A stretch of 64,000 nt of DNA, from NCBI GenBank assembly GCA_019694805.1, contig JAIBBG010000001.1, positions 124,001 through 188,000 on the forward strand. The letters run 5' to 3'. The notes beneath the pieces were generated by a model that saw only the letters and a list, made by a program, of their open reading frames with translations, had not been told where the DNA came from and ran no database searches. The translations under genes were made by a program, and so were the position numbers. This document shows, in pieces, positions 53,492 through 61,470 of this stretch. The stretch's first letter is position 1. Every line of letters begins with the position of its first letter. This stretch comes from Flavobacteriales bacterium (GTDB lineage: Bacteria > Bacteroidota > Bacteroidia > Flavobacteriales_D > Sanyastnellaceae).

Positions 53492-53893
53492 ATGAACGAA
53501 TTCAAAAAACCTGATCAAACGGGGCAACCGGGTATTACTGCAAAAACTGCCAGAAAAAAGCAGGGAGCAGGAAAATATATCCAACGGGTCCTTAGCGGCG
53601 AATTCCTCGCCAGAGATGGCATGGTGAAACATATGCCGTTCATCGCTTTTCTCGTAGCCCTCTTCCTCATCAATATCGGATTGGTTTACTATTTCGAAAA
53701 CACACAGCGTAAAAAAGCACGCTTACAAAAGGAATTGAATGAATTGAGATCGCAATACAATACAACACTCAGTGATCTTGAAAAAAGCAAACAGCAAAGC
53801 AACGTAGCACAAGCTATCAGTGAAATGGGCCTACACGAGTTGCGCACTCCGCCCGAAATCATCGACGTAGAAGAAAACTTTTTTGAAGAATAA
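53492..53893 (+). CDS. ftsL: FtsL-like cell division protein
   Basis: A 133-residue bitopic protein in the ftsL position. A basic cytoplasmic part (~45 residues) leads to one membrane helix (FIAFLVALFLINIGLVYYF, about 51-69) and a periplasmic coiled coil (ARLQKELNELRSQYNTTLSD). It belongs to the Bacteroidota FtsL form and should link FtsQ to the division PBP/FtsW pair. The start could also be GTG 53483. It lies 12 bases before the PBP gene. Confidence 0.82.
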   Translation: MNEFKKPDQTGQPGITAKTARKKQGAGKYIQRVLSGEFLARDGMVKHMPFIAFLVALFLINIGLVYYFENTQRKKARLQKELNELRSQYNTTLSDLEKSKQQSNVAQAISEMGLHELRTPPEIIDVEENFFEE

Positions 53894-53905
53894 CCAAGAG
53901 GCCGT

Positions 53906-56107
53906 ATGACCGATAAGGACATACATAACAACCATATCAACCAACCCACTTCTCCCTCTCCTTCCGAACCAAGGAAGGAGTCGGGAGTTGCGGACGCTCC
54001 TGCAAATCTTATTCATGGCAAAGCATGGATGATTTTCGCCGGGCTTTGTGTGTTGGCCATAGCCATTATCATCAAAGTTTTTGTGATTCAGCTCTTCCCG
54101 GATGAATCAGCTCAAGAACTCGCACAGTCTTTTACATACAAAGTCAATGAGATTGAACCCGTACGTGGTCAAATCCTTTCGAGCGACGGAAGTCTTTTGG
54201 CAACAAGTGTTCCGGAATATGAAATCCGTTGGGATGCAAAAGCAGATTATGACAAAGAAGAGTATGCTGCCAAAATCGACTCGCTCACTCTTTCCTTTTC
54301 CAGACTATTTGGAGACCGATCACCAGCTGAATACCGTGCATTGTTCAAGAAAGCACATACCGAAGGAAACCGTTATGCAGAAATATGTGATCATGTGAAC
54401 TACAACGACCTGCAAAAGGTGAAGGACTTTCCATTCATTCGCAAAGGTCAGTATAAAAGCGGTTTTGTTTTCGTACAGAAATACGTAAGAGATCAACCTT
54501 TCGGAACGCTCGCTGCAAGGACGATTGGTATGGAAAGAGCAGAACACAAAGTTGGTATTGAGTTGGCATATGATGCATTGCTCGCAGGTAAAAAAGGAAA
54601 ACAACTTCAAGAGAAAATTGCTGGTGGCGTATGGAAACCGATGTCCAACGATTACATAGAAGAGCCTGAACCGGGAGCAGATATCATCACAACCATTGAT
54701 ATCCACCTGCAAGATGTTGCACACACTGCTTTAAAAAGACAACTTGAACAACATAGTGCTGCTTGGGGTTGTGCAGTTTTGATGGAAGTTGAAACAGGAT
54801 TCGTAAGGGCTATTGCTAATCTCTCGCGAAATCCTGATACTGGTGAGTATGGTGAACGACTCAATTATGCCATACATGAAAGTGTTGAACCTGGTTCAAC
54901 CATGAAGCTTGCTTCACTCATGGCGTGTTTGGACGATGGACTTATTGATCTGGATGACACAGTAGCAACCGGGAACGGTATTGCCTATTTCCACAATAAG
55001 CCCATGAAAGATTCGAATTGGGATAAAGGAGGAAATGGCACCATAACCGCTGAACAGGTATTTGAAAAATCTTCAAACATTGGCACTGCCTATTTGGTAA
55101 AACGTTCTTATGAAAAATCACCGCAAAAATTTATTGATAAACTAAATTCATTCGGAATTAGTCAATCACTTCAGATTGATCTCGCCGGAGAAACTGCGCC
55201 GTTACTCTATAAGAGCATTAAAGACAAAGGATGGAGTGGATTGAGTCTCACCCAGCTCGCGATCGGATATGAAACACAATGCACACCATTGCAAACACTT
55301 GCATTTTATAATGCAGTGGCCAATGATGGCAAAATGGTAAGGCCACAGTTCGTTGAAGAGATTCGTCGCAATGGCATCACCATTGAAGAATCTGAACCCA
55401 TCATCATCAAAAAAGATTTTTGCAAAGAATCAACCATCGACAAATGCCGCAAGATGATGGAGGGTGTGATGGAAGAAGGTGGCACTGCAGACTATGTATT
55501 TCGCAATTCACCATACAAAGTGGCAGGTAAAACTGGAACTGCATGGTTGAATGAAAACGGTCAATACCAAAACTCCAGATACCGAGCATCTTTTGTCGGC
55601 TATTTCCCAGCTGATGATCCGAAGTATTCGTGCATTGTTGTTGTGAACGATCCCAGAAGTGGCGTCTATTACGGTAGTGCGGTTGCAGCGCCGGTTTTCA
55701 AAGAGCTTGCTGATAAAATATTCAGCACACAGATGGAATTTCATGAACCTGTTGTGCAATCCGATTCTCTTGTGATTGCTCAAACCAGAATTCCGGTATC
55801 AAAAAGTGGATCAGCACGTGAACTCAAAACGGTTTACAGCGCACTGAATATCCCCATGAATATCCAAAGCGAAAGCGATTGGATTTCCACCAGCAGCAGT
55901 AAGGATTCTGTAATTGTTACAGCTCGAAATATCAAAGAAGGAATGGTGCCCAACGTCGTAGGCATGGGCCTGCAAGACGCACTTTATCTTCTAGAAAATA
56001 AAGGAATGAAAGTAAAAGTGTATGGATATGGTACGGTGAAAAGACAGAGTATACCTGCTGGAGCCAATATCAGATCAAACCCATACATCACCATTGAACT
56101 GTTGTGA
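53906..56107 (+). CDS. ftsI: Division-type penicillin-binding protein (FtsI/PBP3) with PASTA domain
   Basis: A class B PBP of 733 residues. After a ~38-residue cytoplasmic start comes one membrane helix (WMIFAGLCVLAIAIIIKVFV, 41-60), the dimerisation domain with EPVRGQILSSDG (84-95), and the transpeptidase domain with the nucleophile S331 (STMK), S389-S390-N391 and K542-TGT-T545. Residues ~676-733 are a PASTA domain (MVPNVVGMGLQDALYLLENKG). It crosslinks peptidoglycan at the septum and partners with FtsW. Its stop overlaps murE by four bases (GTGA). Confidence 0.94.
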   Translation: MTDKDIHNNHINQPTSPSPSEPRKESGVADAPANLIHGKAWMIFAGLCVLAIAIIIKVFVIQLFPDESAQELAQSFTYKVNEIEPVRGQILSSDGSLLATSVPEYEIRWDAKADYDKEEYAAKIDSLTLSFSRLFGDRSPAEYRALFKKAHTEGNRYAEICDHVNYNDLQKVKDFPFIRKGQYKSGFVFVQKYVRDQPFGTLAARTIGMERAEHKVGIELAYDALLAGKKGKQLQEKIAGGVWKPMSNDYIEEPEPGADIITTIDIHLQDVAHTALKRQLEQHSAAWGCAVLMEVETGFVRAIANLSRNPDTGEYGERLNYAIHESVEPGSTMKLASLMACLDDGLIDLDDTVATGNGIAYFHNKPMKDSNWDKGGNGTITAEQVFEKSSNIGTAYLVKRSYEKSPQKFIDKLNSFGISQSLQIDLAGETAPLLYKSIKDKGWSGLSLTQLAIGYETQCTPLQTLAFYNAVANDGKMVRPQFVEEIRRNGITIEESEPIIIKKDFCKESTIDKCRKMMEGVMEEGGTADYVFRNSPYKVAGKTGTAWLNENGQYQNSRYRASFVGYFPADDPKYSCIVVVNDPRSGVYYGSAVAAPVFKELADKIFSTQMEFHEPVVQSDSLVIAQTRIPVSKSGSARELKTVYSALNIPMNIQSESDWISTSSSKDSVIVTARNIKEGMVPNVVGMGLQDALYLLENKGMKVKVYGYGTVKRQSIPAGANIRSNPYITIELL

Positions 56108-57567
56108 GACTACTCAAAGACATACTCTTCCGCGCGAGAATCCAGGAAGTGTCAGGCTCAACCAATGTAGCCATTGAACACATCACCATGGACTCCAGAA
56201 ACGCTCAGCCATTCTCCCTTTTTGTGGCTGTTCCTGGCGTTACTGTGGACGGACATCAGTTTATTCAAACAGCTGTTGAAAAAGGTGCTACTGCTGTTGT
56301 GTGCGAACACATGCCGCAAGAATTGAATTCTCAAGTCACTTATGTGAAGGTTCAAAATTCTGCAGAAGCTCTCGGTTATATCGCCGCCAATTTTTATGAT
56401 AATCCATCTGAAAAAATTGAAATCGTTGGAGTAACCGGAACCAATGGCAAGACCACTACAGCAACACTTCTTTATAGTCTGGTGAGAAAAATGGGATTCA
56501 AGGCCGGACTGTTGTCGACTGTTGTCAATAAGGTCAATGATAAAATCATCCCGGCAACACATACAACACCAGATGCTATTTCCTTGAATAAGCTCTTGTC
56601 TGAAATGGTTCATGAGGGATGTGCTTACTGCATGATGGAAGCTTCTTCACATGCACTTCATCAGCATCGACTTACAGGTACCCTGATCAAAGGTGCATTG
56701 TTTACCAACATCACTCATGATCATCTCGACTATCATAAAACTTTCAACGAATACATCAAGGCCAAGAAAATACTTTTTGATACGCTACCATCAACATCCT
56801 TTGCTGTTGTCAATCATGATGATAAACATGCTGAAGTGATGTTGCAAAACTGCAAGGCTCGCAAAAAAACCATGGCATTGCATAGCATGGCAGATTATAA
56901 GGCCAAAATTTTAGAGAACGGATTCAATGGCCTGCATCTCCATATTGATCATCAGGATTTGTATACTCAATTGATCGGTGGATTTAATGCTTATAATGTG
57001 TTGGCCGTGTATGCTGCTGCAGTTGAACTTGGGTTAGATAAACTGGAGGTTCTCACTGCCTTGTCTACTTTGACTGCACCTGAAGGAAGATTTCAATATG
57101 TAAAATCCACAACAGGCATCACTGCTGTTGTCGATTATGCCCACACCCCTGATGCATTGAAAAATGTGCTGCGCACTATCAAAGATATCCGAACAGGCAA
57201 TGAAAGTGTCATCACACTGGTAGGATGTGGTGGAGATCGTGACAAGACAAAAAGACCGGAAATGGCGCGGATCGCCGCTGAACTCAGCGACAGGGTTGTG
57301 CTTACCAGTGACAATCCACGTTCTGAAAATCCTGACACCATCATACAGGAAATGAAAGAAGGACTTGATCCTGTCATGACGAAAAAAACACTGGCCATCA
57401 CAGACCGCAGAGAAGCCATCAAGCTTGCCTGTACTCTCGCTCAACCCGGTGATATTGTGTTGATAGCAGGCAAAGGACATGAAAAATATCAAGAAATCGC
57501 AGGAGTAAAACACCCCTTCGATGATTACCTCATTGTGAAAGAAAACCTAACCACACTTGATAAGTAA
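56104..57567 (+). CDS. murE: UDP-MurNAc-tripeptide ligase MurE
   Basis: A 487-residue Mur ligase starting at GTG 56104, overlapping the PBP stop. The ATP loop is [12 protein letters not shown] (109-120), with [14 protein letters not shown] and ITHDHLDYH in the central domain and [12 protein letters not shown] at the start of the last. [10 protein letters not shown] (near 402) contains the DNPR motif that selects meso-diaminopimelate over lysine, so the stem peptide should carry mDAP. The stop overlaps mraY by one base. Confidence 0.95.
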   Translation: MRLLKDILFRARIQEVSGSTNVAIEHITMDSRNAQPFSLFVAVPGVTVDGHQFIQTAVEKGATAVVCEHMPQELNSQVTYVKVQNSAEALGYIAANFYDNPSEKIEIVGVTGTNGKTTTATLLYSLVRKMGFKAGLLSTVVNKVNDKIIPATHTTPDAISLNKLLSEMVHEGCAYCMMEASSHALHQHRLTGTLIKGALFTNITHDHLDYHKTFNEYIKAKKILFDTLPSTSFAVVNHDDKHAEVMLQNCKARKKTMALHSMADYKAKILENGFNGLHLHIDHQDLYTQLIGGFNAYNVLAVYAAAVELGLDKLEVLTALSTLTAPEGRFQYVKSTTGITAVVDYAHTPDALKNVLRTIKDIRTGNESVITLVGCGGDRDKTKRPEMARIAAELSDRVVLTSDNPRSENPDTIIQEMKEGLDPVMTKKTLAITDRREAIKLACTLAQPGDIVLIAGKGHEKYQEIAGVKHPFDDYLIVKENLTTLDK

Positions 57568-58796
57568 TGCTATACTACCTTTTTGATTACCTCGATAAAC
57601 ACTTCGACTTTCCGGGAGCCGGATTGTTTCAATACATCTCATTCAGGGCTGCCTGTAGCATCATTGTATCACTGATCATTTCATTGGTTTTCGGAAAACG
57701 ACTCATCAATGTGCTCAGAAGAAGACAAGTTGGTGAAACAGTGCGTGATTTAGGCCTTGCAGGTCAATTGGAAAAAGCAGGTACGCCTACGATGGGAGGA
57801 TTGATCATCCTTGCTGCAATTCTTGTTCCTACGTTACTGTTTGCAAGACTCACCAACATTTATGTGCTCACCATGATTATCGCTACAGTCTGGTTAGGCT
57901 TTGTTGGCTTCATGGATGATTACATCAAAGTATTCAAGAAAGATAAAAAAGGACTCGCAGGTACAAGTAAAATTATTGGTCAAATTGGCGTTGGTCTCAT
58001 CGTGGCGAGCATGTTGTACTTCAATGATAATGTTTACATGAAGACCAAGGTGTCTGATGTGCCATCCACTTTCAATACTCTGAATCAGTCCACAGATCCT
58101 TCCATGTGGAAAGAGGAAAAATCCTTGAAGACAACGATACCATTTGTCAAAGACAATGAGTTCAATTACGCCTGGCTGCTTCCGGATAGCTGGCAAACCA
58201 AAACTGGTTTATTCATCCTATTTGCAGTAGTGGTTGTCATCATTGTTACGGCAGTAAGTAACGGTGCAAATATCACCGATGGTATCGATGGACTCGCGGC
58301 TGGAACATCCGCAATCATAGGTGTTACCCTCGCATTACTTGCATACTTATCGGGCAACTACATATTTGCAGACTACCTCAACATCATGTATATCCCACAT
58401 ACTGGTGAATTGGTAATTTTCATCAGTGCGTTTGTTGGAGCATGTATTGGTTTCTTGTGGTACAATACTTATCCAGCGCAAGTCTTCATGGGTGATACGG
58501 GGTCACTCGCTTTGGGAGGCATCATTGCCACATTCGCCATCGCCATACGAAAAGAACTATTGATTCCGGTATTGTGTGGCATTTTTCTGATTGAAAACCT
58601 GTCGGTGATGATGCAGGTTTCATATTTCAAATACACCAAGAAAAAATATGGAGAAGGCCGACGCATTTTCTTGATGTCACCCTTACATCACCACTATCAG
58701 AAAAAAGGATTTCATGAATCCAAAATCGTTGCGAGATTCTGGATCATTGGAATCATGCTTGCCATTCTCACCATCATCACTTTGAAAACTAGATAA
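57567..58796 (+). CDS. mraY: Phospho-MurNAc-pentapeptide translocase MraY
   Basis: A 409-residue polytopic enzyme making lipid I from UDP-MurNAc-pentapeptide and undecaprenyl phosphate. [27 protein letters not shown] (catalytic Asp pair), [12 protein letters not shown] and the C-terminal [13 protein letters not shown] with clustered His are all present. About ten membrane segments. Compared with E. coli (360), a ~50-residue insert near 158-210 carries charged periplasmic sequence, as in other Bacteroidota. The murD frame begins five bases after its stop. Confidence 0.95.
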   Translation: MLYYLFDYLDKHFDFPGAGLFQYISFRAACSIIVSLIISLVFGKRLINVLRRRQVGETVRDLGLAGQLEKAGTPTMGGLIILAAILVPTLLFARLTNIYVLTMIIATVWLGFVGFMDDYIKVFKKDKKGLAGTSKIIGQIGVGLIVASMLYFNDNVYMKTKVSDVPSTFNTLNQSTDPSMWKEEKSLKTTIPFVKDNEFNYAWLLPDSWQTKTGLFILFAVVVVIIVTAVSNGANITDGIDGLAAGTSAIIGVTLALLAYLSGNYIFADYLNIMYIPHTGELVIFISAFVGACIGFLWYNTYPAQVFMGDTGSLALGGIIATFAIAIRKELLIPVLCGIFLIENLSVMMQVSYFKYTKKKYGEGRRIFLMSPLHHHYQKKGFHESKIVARFWIIGIMLAILTIITLKTR

Positions 58797-58800
58797 TCCT

Positions 58801-60150
58801 CTGGCACAAAAACTCGTCATACTAGGTGGTGGTGAAAGCGGCACAGGAACCGCGATACTCGGCATGAAGCAGGGTTTCGACGTTTTCCTTTCCGATAAAA
58901 GTCCATTAAAGGAGAAATACCGTACGGAACTTCAACAAAGGAATATTCCTTTTGAAGAAGGTTCTCACGATGAAGATCGCATTCTTCAAGCAGACCTTGT
59001 GGTTAAGTCGCCAGGTATTCCTGATAAGGCTCCACTCATTGTTGCCTTGAAGGAAAAGAACGTACCGATAATTTCAGAAATTGAATTTGCTGGTCGATAC
59101 ACACAGGCCAAAAAAATATGTATCACAGGCAGTAATGGAAAAACAACTACCACACTCCTCACCTACCATATCCTCAAGAATGCCGGATTAAACGTTGGTC
59201 TTGGAGGAAATGTAGGAAAAAGTTTCGCATGGCAAGTAGCAGAGCAAAACTTCGACTATTACGTGCTGGAGTTAAGCAGTTTTCAATTGGATGGCATGTA
59301 CGATTTCAAAGCCGAAATCGCTATTCTCACCAACATCACTCCCGATCATTTGGATCGGTATGAATATCAATTCCAACATTACATCGACTCCAAGTTTCGA
59401 ATTCTGCAAAATCAAACTGAAGAAGATTGTTTCATTTTTTACGCAGATGATCCCGTCATTCAGTCTGAATTAAAAAAGCGGACCATACCCGCGCGCCTCT
59501 ACCCTTACACACTTTCCGAAAATCTTCCTTTCGGCGAACAGGGCGCATTTACACAAGGTGATTCATTCACAATTCATATCAACCAAAACAATACGCTCAC
59601 AATGAAAATGACAGAACTTGCATTGCAGGGAAGACACAATCTCGGCAACAGCATGGCCGCAGGAATCGCAGGACGGATTCTTGAGCTACGCAAAGAAATT
59701 GTACGTGACAGCCTGGAAAATTTCGAGAATGTAGAACACAGACTTGAATTTGTTTCCAAAGTCAACGGCATCTCATTCATCAATGACAGTAAAGCGACCA
59801 ATGTCAACTCGACCTGGTACGCACTCGAAAGCATGAAAACTCCTACCATCTGGATTGCTGGTGGTCAGGACAAAGGAAACGACTACACCGAACTACAAGA
59901 ATTGGTTCGAAACAAAGTGAAGGCCATTGTATGTCTCACCAAAGACAGTTCTAAAATCCGTAAGGCATTTTCCAAAGATGTAGACAGCATCATTGATGTT
60001 GAAACTGCAGATCAAGCCGTACGTGTATCTTACGAATTATCAAGAGAAGGTGACACAGTGCTTCTTTCACCTGCTTGTGCATCCTTCGATCTTTTTGAAA
60101 ATTACGAAGATCGCGGAAGGCAATTTAAGGCTGCAGTACGCAGGCTCTAA
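58801..60150 (+). CDS. murD: UDP-MurNAc-L-alanine--D-glutamate ligase MurD, CTG start
   Basis: MurD adds D-Glu to UDP-MurNAc-L-Ala. The first ATG in frame is at 58864, but the preceding 21 codons read (M)AQKLVILGGGESGTGTAILG, which is the expected MurD UDP-binding N-terminus. Between the in-frame stop at 58783 and 58864 there is no ATG, GTG or TTG; the best start is CTG 58801, five bases after the mraY stop. Using it gives 449 residues, normal for the family. The ATP loop GSNGKTTT is at 110-117; NITPDHLDRY and FINDSKATNVNST follow. The start codon is inference; ribosomal frameshift or an assembly error are alternatives. Confidence 0.85.
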   Translation: MAQKLVILGGGESGTGTAILGMKQGFDVFLSDKSPLKEKYRTELQQRNIPFEEGSHDEDRILQADLVVKSPGIPDKAPLIVALKEKNVPIISEIEFAGRYTQAKKICITGSNGKTTTTLLTYHILKNAGLNVGLGGNVGKSFAWQVAEQNFDYYVLELSSFQLDGMYDFKAEIAILTNITPDHLDRYEYQFQHYIDSKFRILQNQTEEDCFIFYADDPVIQSELKKRTIPARLYPYTLSENLPFGEQGAFTQGDSFTIHINQNNTLTMKMTELALQGRHNLGNSMAAGIAGRILELRKEIVRDSLENFENVEHRLEFVSKVNGISFINDSKATNVNSTWYALESMKTPTIWIAGGQDKGNDYTELQELVRNKVKAIVCLTKDSSKIRKAFSKDVDSIIDVETADQAVRVSYELSREGDTVLLSPACASFDLFENYEDRGRQFKAAVRRL

Positions 60151-60175
60151 CCGAGCGGCGTATTGTTACAAATTT

Positions 60176-60204
60176 CCACCCCATCTTATTTACAGATGGG
60201 GTGG
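60176..60204 (+). terminator. Intrinsic terminator after murD
   Basis: Perfect 10-base stem CCACCCCATC/GATGGGGTGG with a 9-base loop, followed by AGTTTTGT. It lies 26 bases beyond murD and ends the mraZ-murD operon where ftsW would normally follow. Confidence 0.85.
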
Positions 60205-60227
60205 AGTTTTGTCCCTGTAAAAAGCCA

Positions 60228-60890
60228 TCAAGTCATCGTGTTTTTTGATTTCCTGAATGACCTGATTGATACGATGAGGAATAACGTCACCAACAATACC
60301 CAGATCAGGTTTTCCCCAATGATGTACCCGATTCGATAGCCTAAATCTGCTTTTGGATCATCTGCTTCCGGAAATTGTGTTCGTGCGGATGCTTGAATTT
60401 TCAGAGAGTTAAAAAATGTTTCGCGGTTCAACTTTTGAGTTTCGCTGGCTGACTCCAATTCAGAAAATCGCATCACATAGAATCCAGTCCTCAAGTGGAT
60501 GATTGCAAAATGAATGATTTGCGCTTGTCCGTCTTGCGTAGCCTTTATCCTAAACTTGAATGCCACAACACCCTGAAGATTCACTTCATCTTCTGATAGC
60601 AATACGCCACCCATCTTTTGGAGCATTTCCTGCTCAAAATTCCGATAGCTCCTCCGCAAATTCTCCAAATTGAAGAGTGTTGTGTCCTTTGGCTCTGGCA
60701 TGGATTTGATGACCACAGCTGAAGCATTATCGAATAGCGATAAATACATGAGCTTGTTGTCGGTCTCAGATAATTTGTAGCCTTCTGTTAATTCTATTGA
60801 AATAGAAGAGTCAACAACACAAGGTATCCATTTTTGCGCTGAAAATCCGAGCGGCATTAAGAAAAGCAAGACTAAGGTCAGTTTATTCAT
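60228..60890 (-). CDS. Secreted, C-terminally membrane-anchored hypothetical protein
   Basis: A 220-residue protein with a signal peptide (about 1-18, GFSA|QK), a soluble domain of ~160 residues, and one C-terminal membrane helix (LIWVLLVTLFLIVSI, about 195-209) followed by a basic tail. The soluble part (YVMRFSELESASETQKLNRE, FKFRIKATQDGQAQIIHFAI) resembles small PsbP/DUF1795-like folds in pattern only. No function assigned. It faces the cyclophilin gene divergently. Confidence 0.65.
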   Translation of the reverse strand: MNKLTLVLLFLMPLGFSAQKWIPCVVDSSISIELTEGYKLSETDNKLMYLSLFDNASAVVIKSMPEPKDTTLFNLENLRRSYRNFEQEMLQKMGGVLLSEDEVNLQGVVAFKFRIKATQDGQAQIIHFAIIHLRTGFYVMRFSELESASETQKLNRETFFNSLKIQASARTQFPEADDPKADLGYRIGYIIGENLIWVLLVTLFLIVSIRSFRKSKNTMT

Positions 60891-60951
60891 GCGACAAAGA
60901 TGTCATCCATTTTGTTACCAGATATGATGTATGTCCTCTGGAGTATTGAGG

Positions 60952-60959
60952 TAAATTTG
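60952..60959 (+). promoter_or_regulatory. -7 box (TAAATTTG) before the cyclophilin gene
   Basis: Perfect TAnnTTTG box 17 bases before ATG 60977, the same spacing as the boxes at 29133 and 35967. The upstream TTG element is not evident. Confidence 0.45.
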
Positions 60960-60976
60960 CCCATCAATAAAAAGAT

Positions 60977-61414
60977 ATGAAAAAAGCAATCATACACACT
61001 GTAAAAGGCGACATGACCGTTGAATTCTATGAGAAAGATGCACCGGGCACAGTAGCCAATTTTATCAAACTGAGCGAGAGTGGTTTTTATGATGGACTTA
61101 CATTTCACCGTGTGATTCCTGACTTTGTGATCCAGGGAGGTTGCCCCATCGGCAATGGAACTGGCGGACCAGGTTACAAAATACCATGTGAATTGGATGG
61201 CGGCAATCAATACCACGACAGAGGTGTGCTGAGCATGGCTCATGCAGGTCGCAATACAGGAGGATCACAATTCTTCATTTGCCATTCAAGAAACAACACT
61301 GCGCACCTCGATAGAAATCACACATGCTTCGGTAAAGTGGTAGAAGGACTTGAAGTGATTGATCAAATTAGACAAGGTGACAAAATCAATAAGATTGAAA
61401 TTATCGAAGGATAA
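60977..61414 (+). CDS. Cyclophilin-type peptidyl-prolyl cis-trans isomerase
   Basis: A 145-residue cytoplasmic cyclophilin. The catalytic Arg is in [13 protein letters not shown] (43-55), with [27 protein letters not shown] and [15 protein letters not shown] following in family order. Length suits a minimal single-domain enzyme. It has its own -7 box and terminator. Confidence 0.94.
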   Translation: MKKAIIHTVKGDMTVEFYEKDAPGTVANFIKLSESGFYDGLTFHRVIPDFVIQGGCPIGNGTGGPGYKIPCELDGGNQYHDRGVLSMAHAGRNTGGSQFFICHSRNNTAHLDRNHTCFGKVVEGLEVIDQIRQGDKINKIEIIEG

Positions 61415-61426
61415 TTCAAACCCAAT

Positions 61427-61458
61427 AAAGAAAGGCGGATATGTATCCGCCTTTCTTT
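61427..61458. terminator. Bidirectional terminator between cyclophilin and surface-protein genes
   Basis: A 14-base stem AAAGAAAGGCGGAT/ATCCGCCTTTCTTT around ATGT, flanked by A- and T-rich sequence, serving the convergent genes ending at 61414 and 61471. Confidence 0.85.
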
Positions 61459-61470
61459 TTTATTCAAAGA

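Noticed and set aside
58864-60150. murD starting at the first ATG
   Set aside because: It would lose the conserved glycine-rich UDP-binding segment encoded just upstream.
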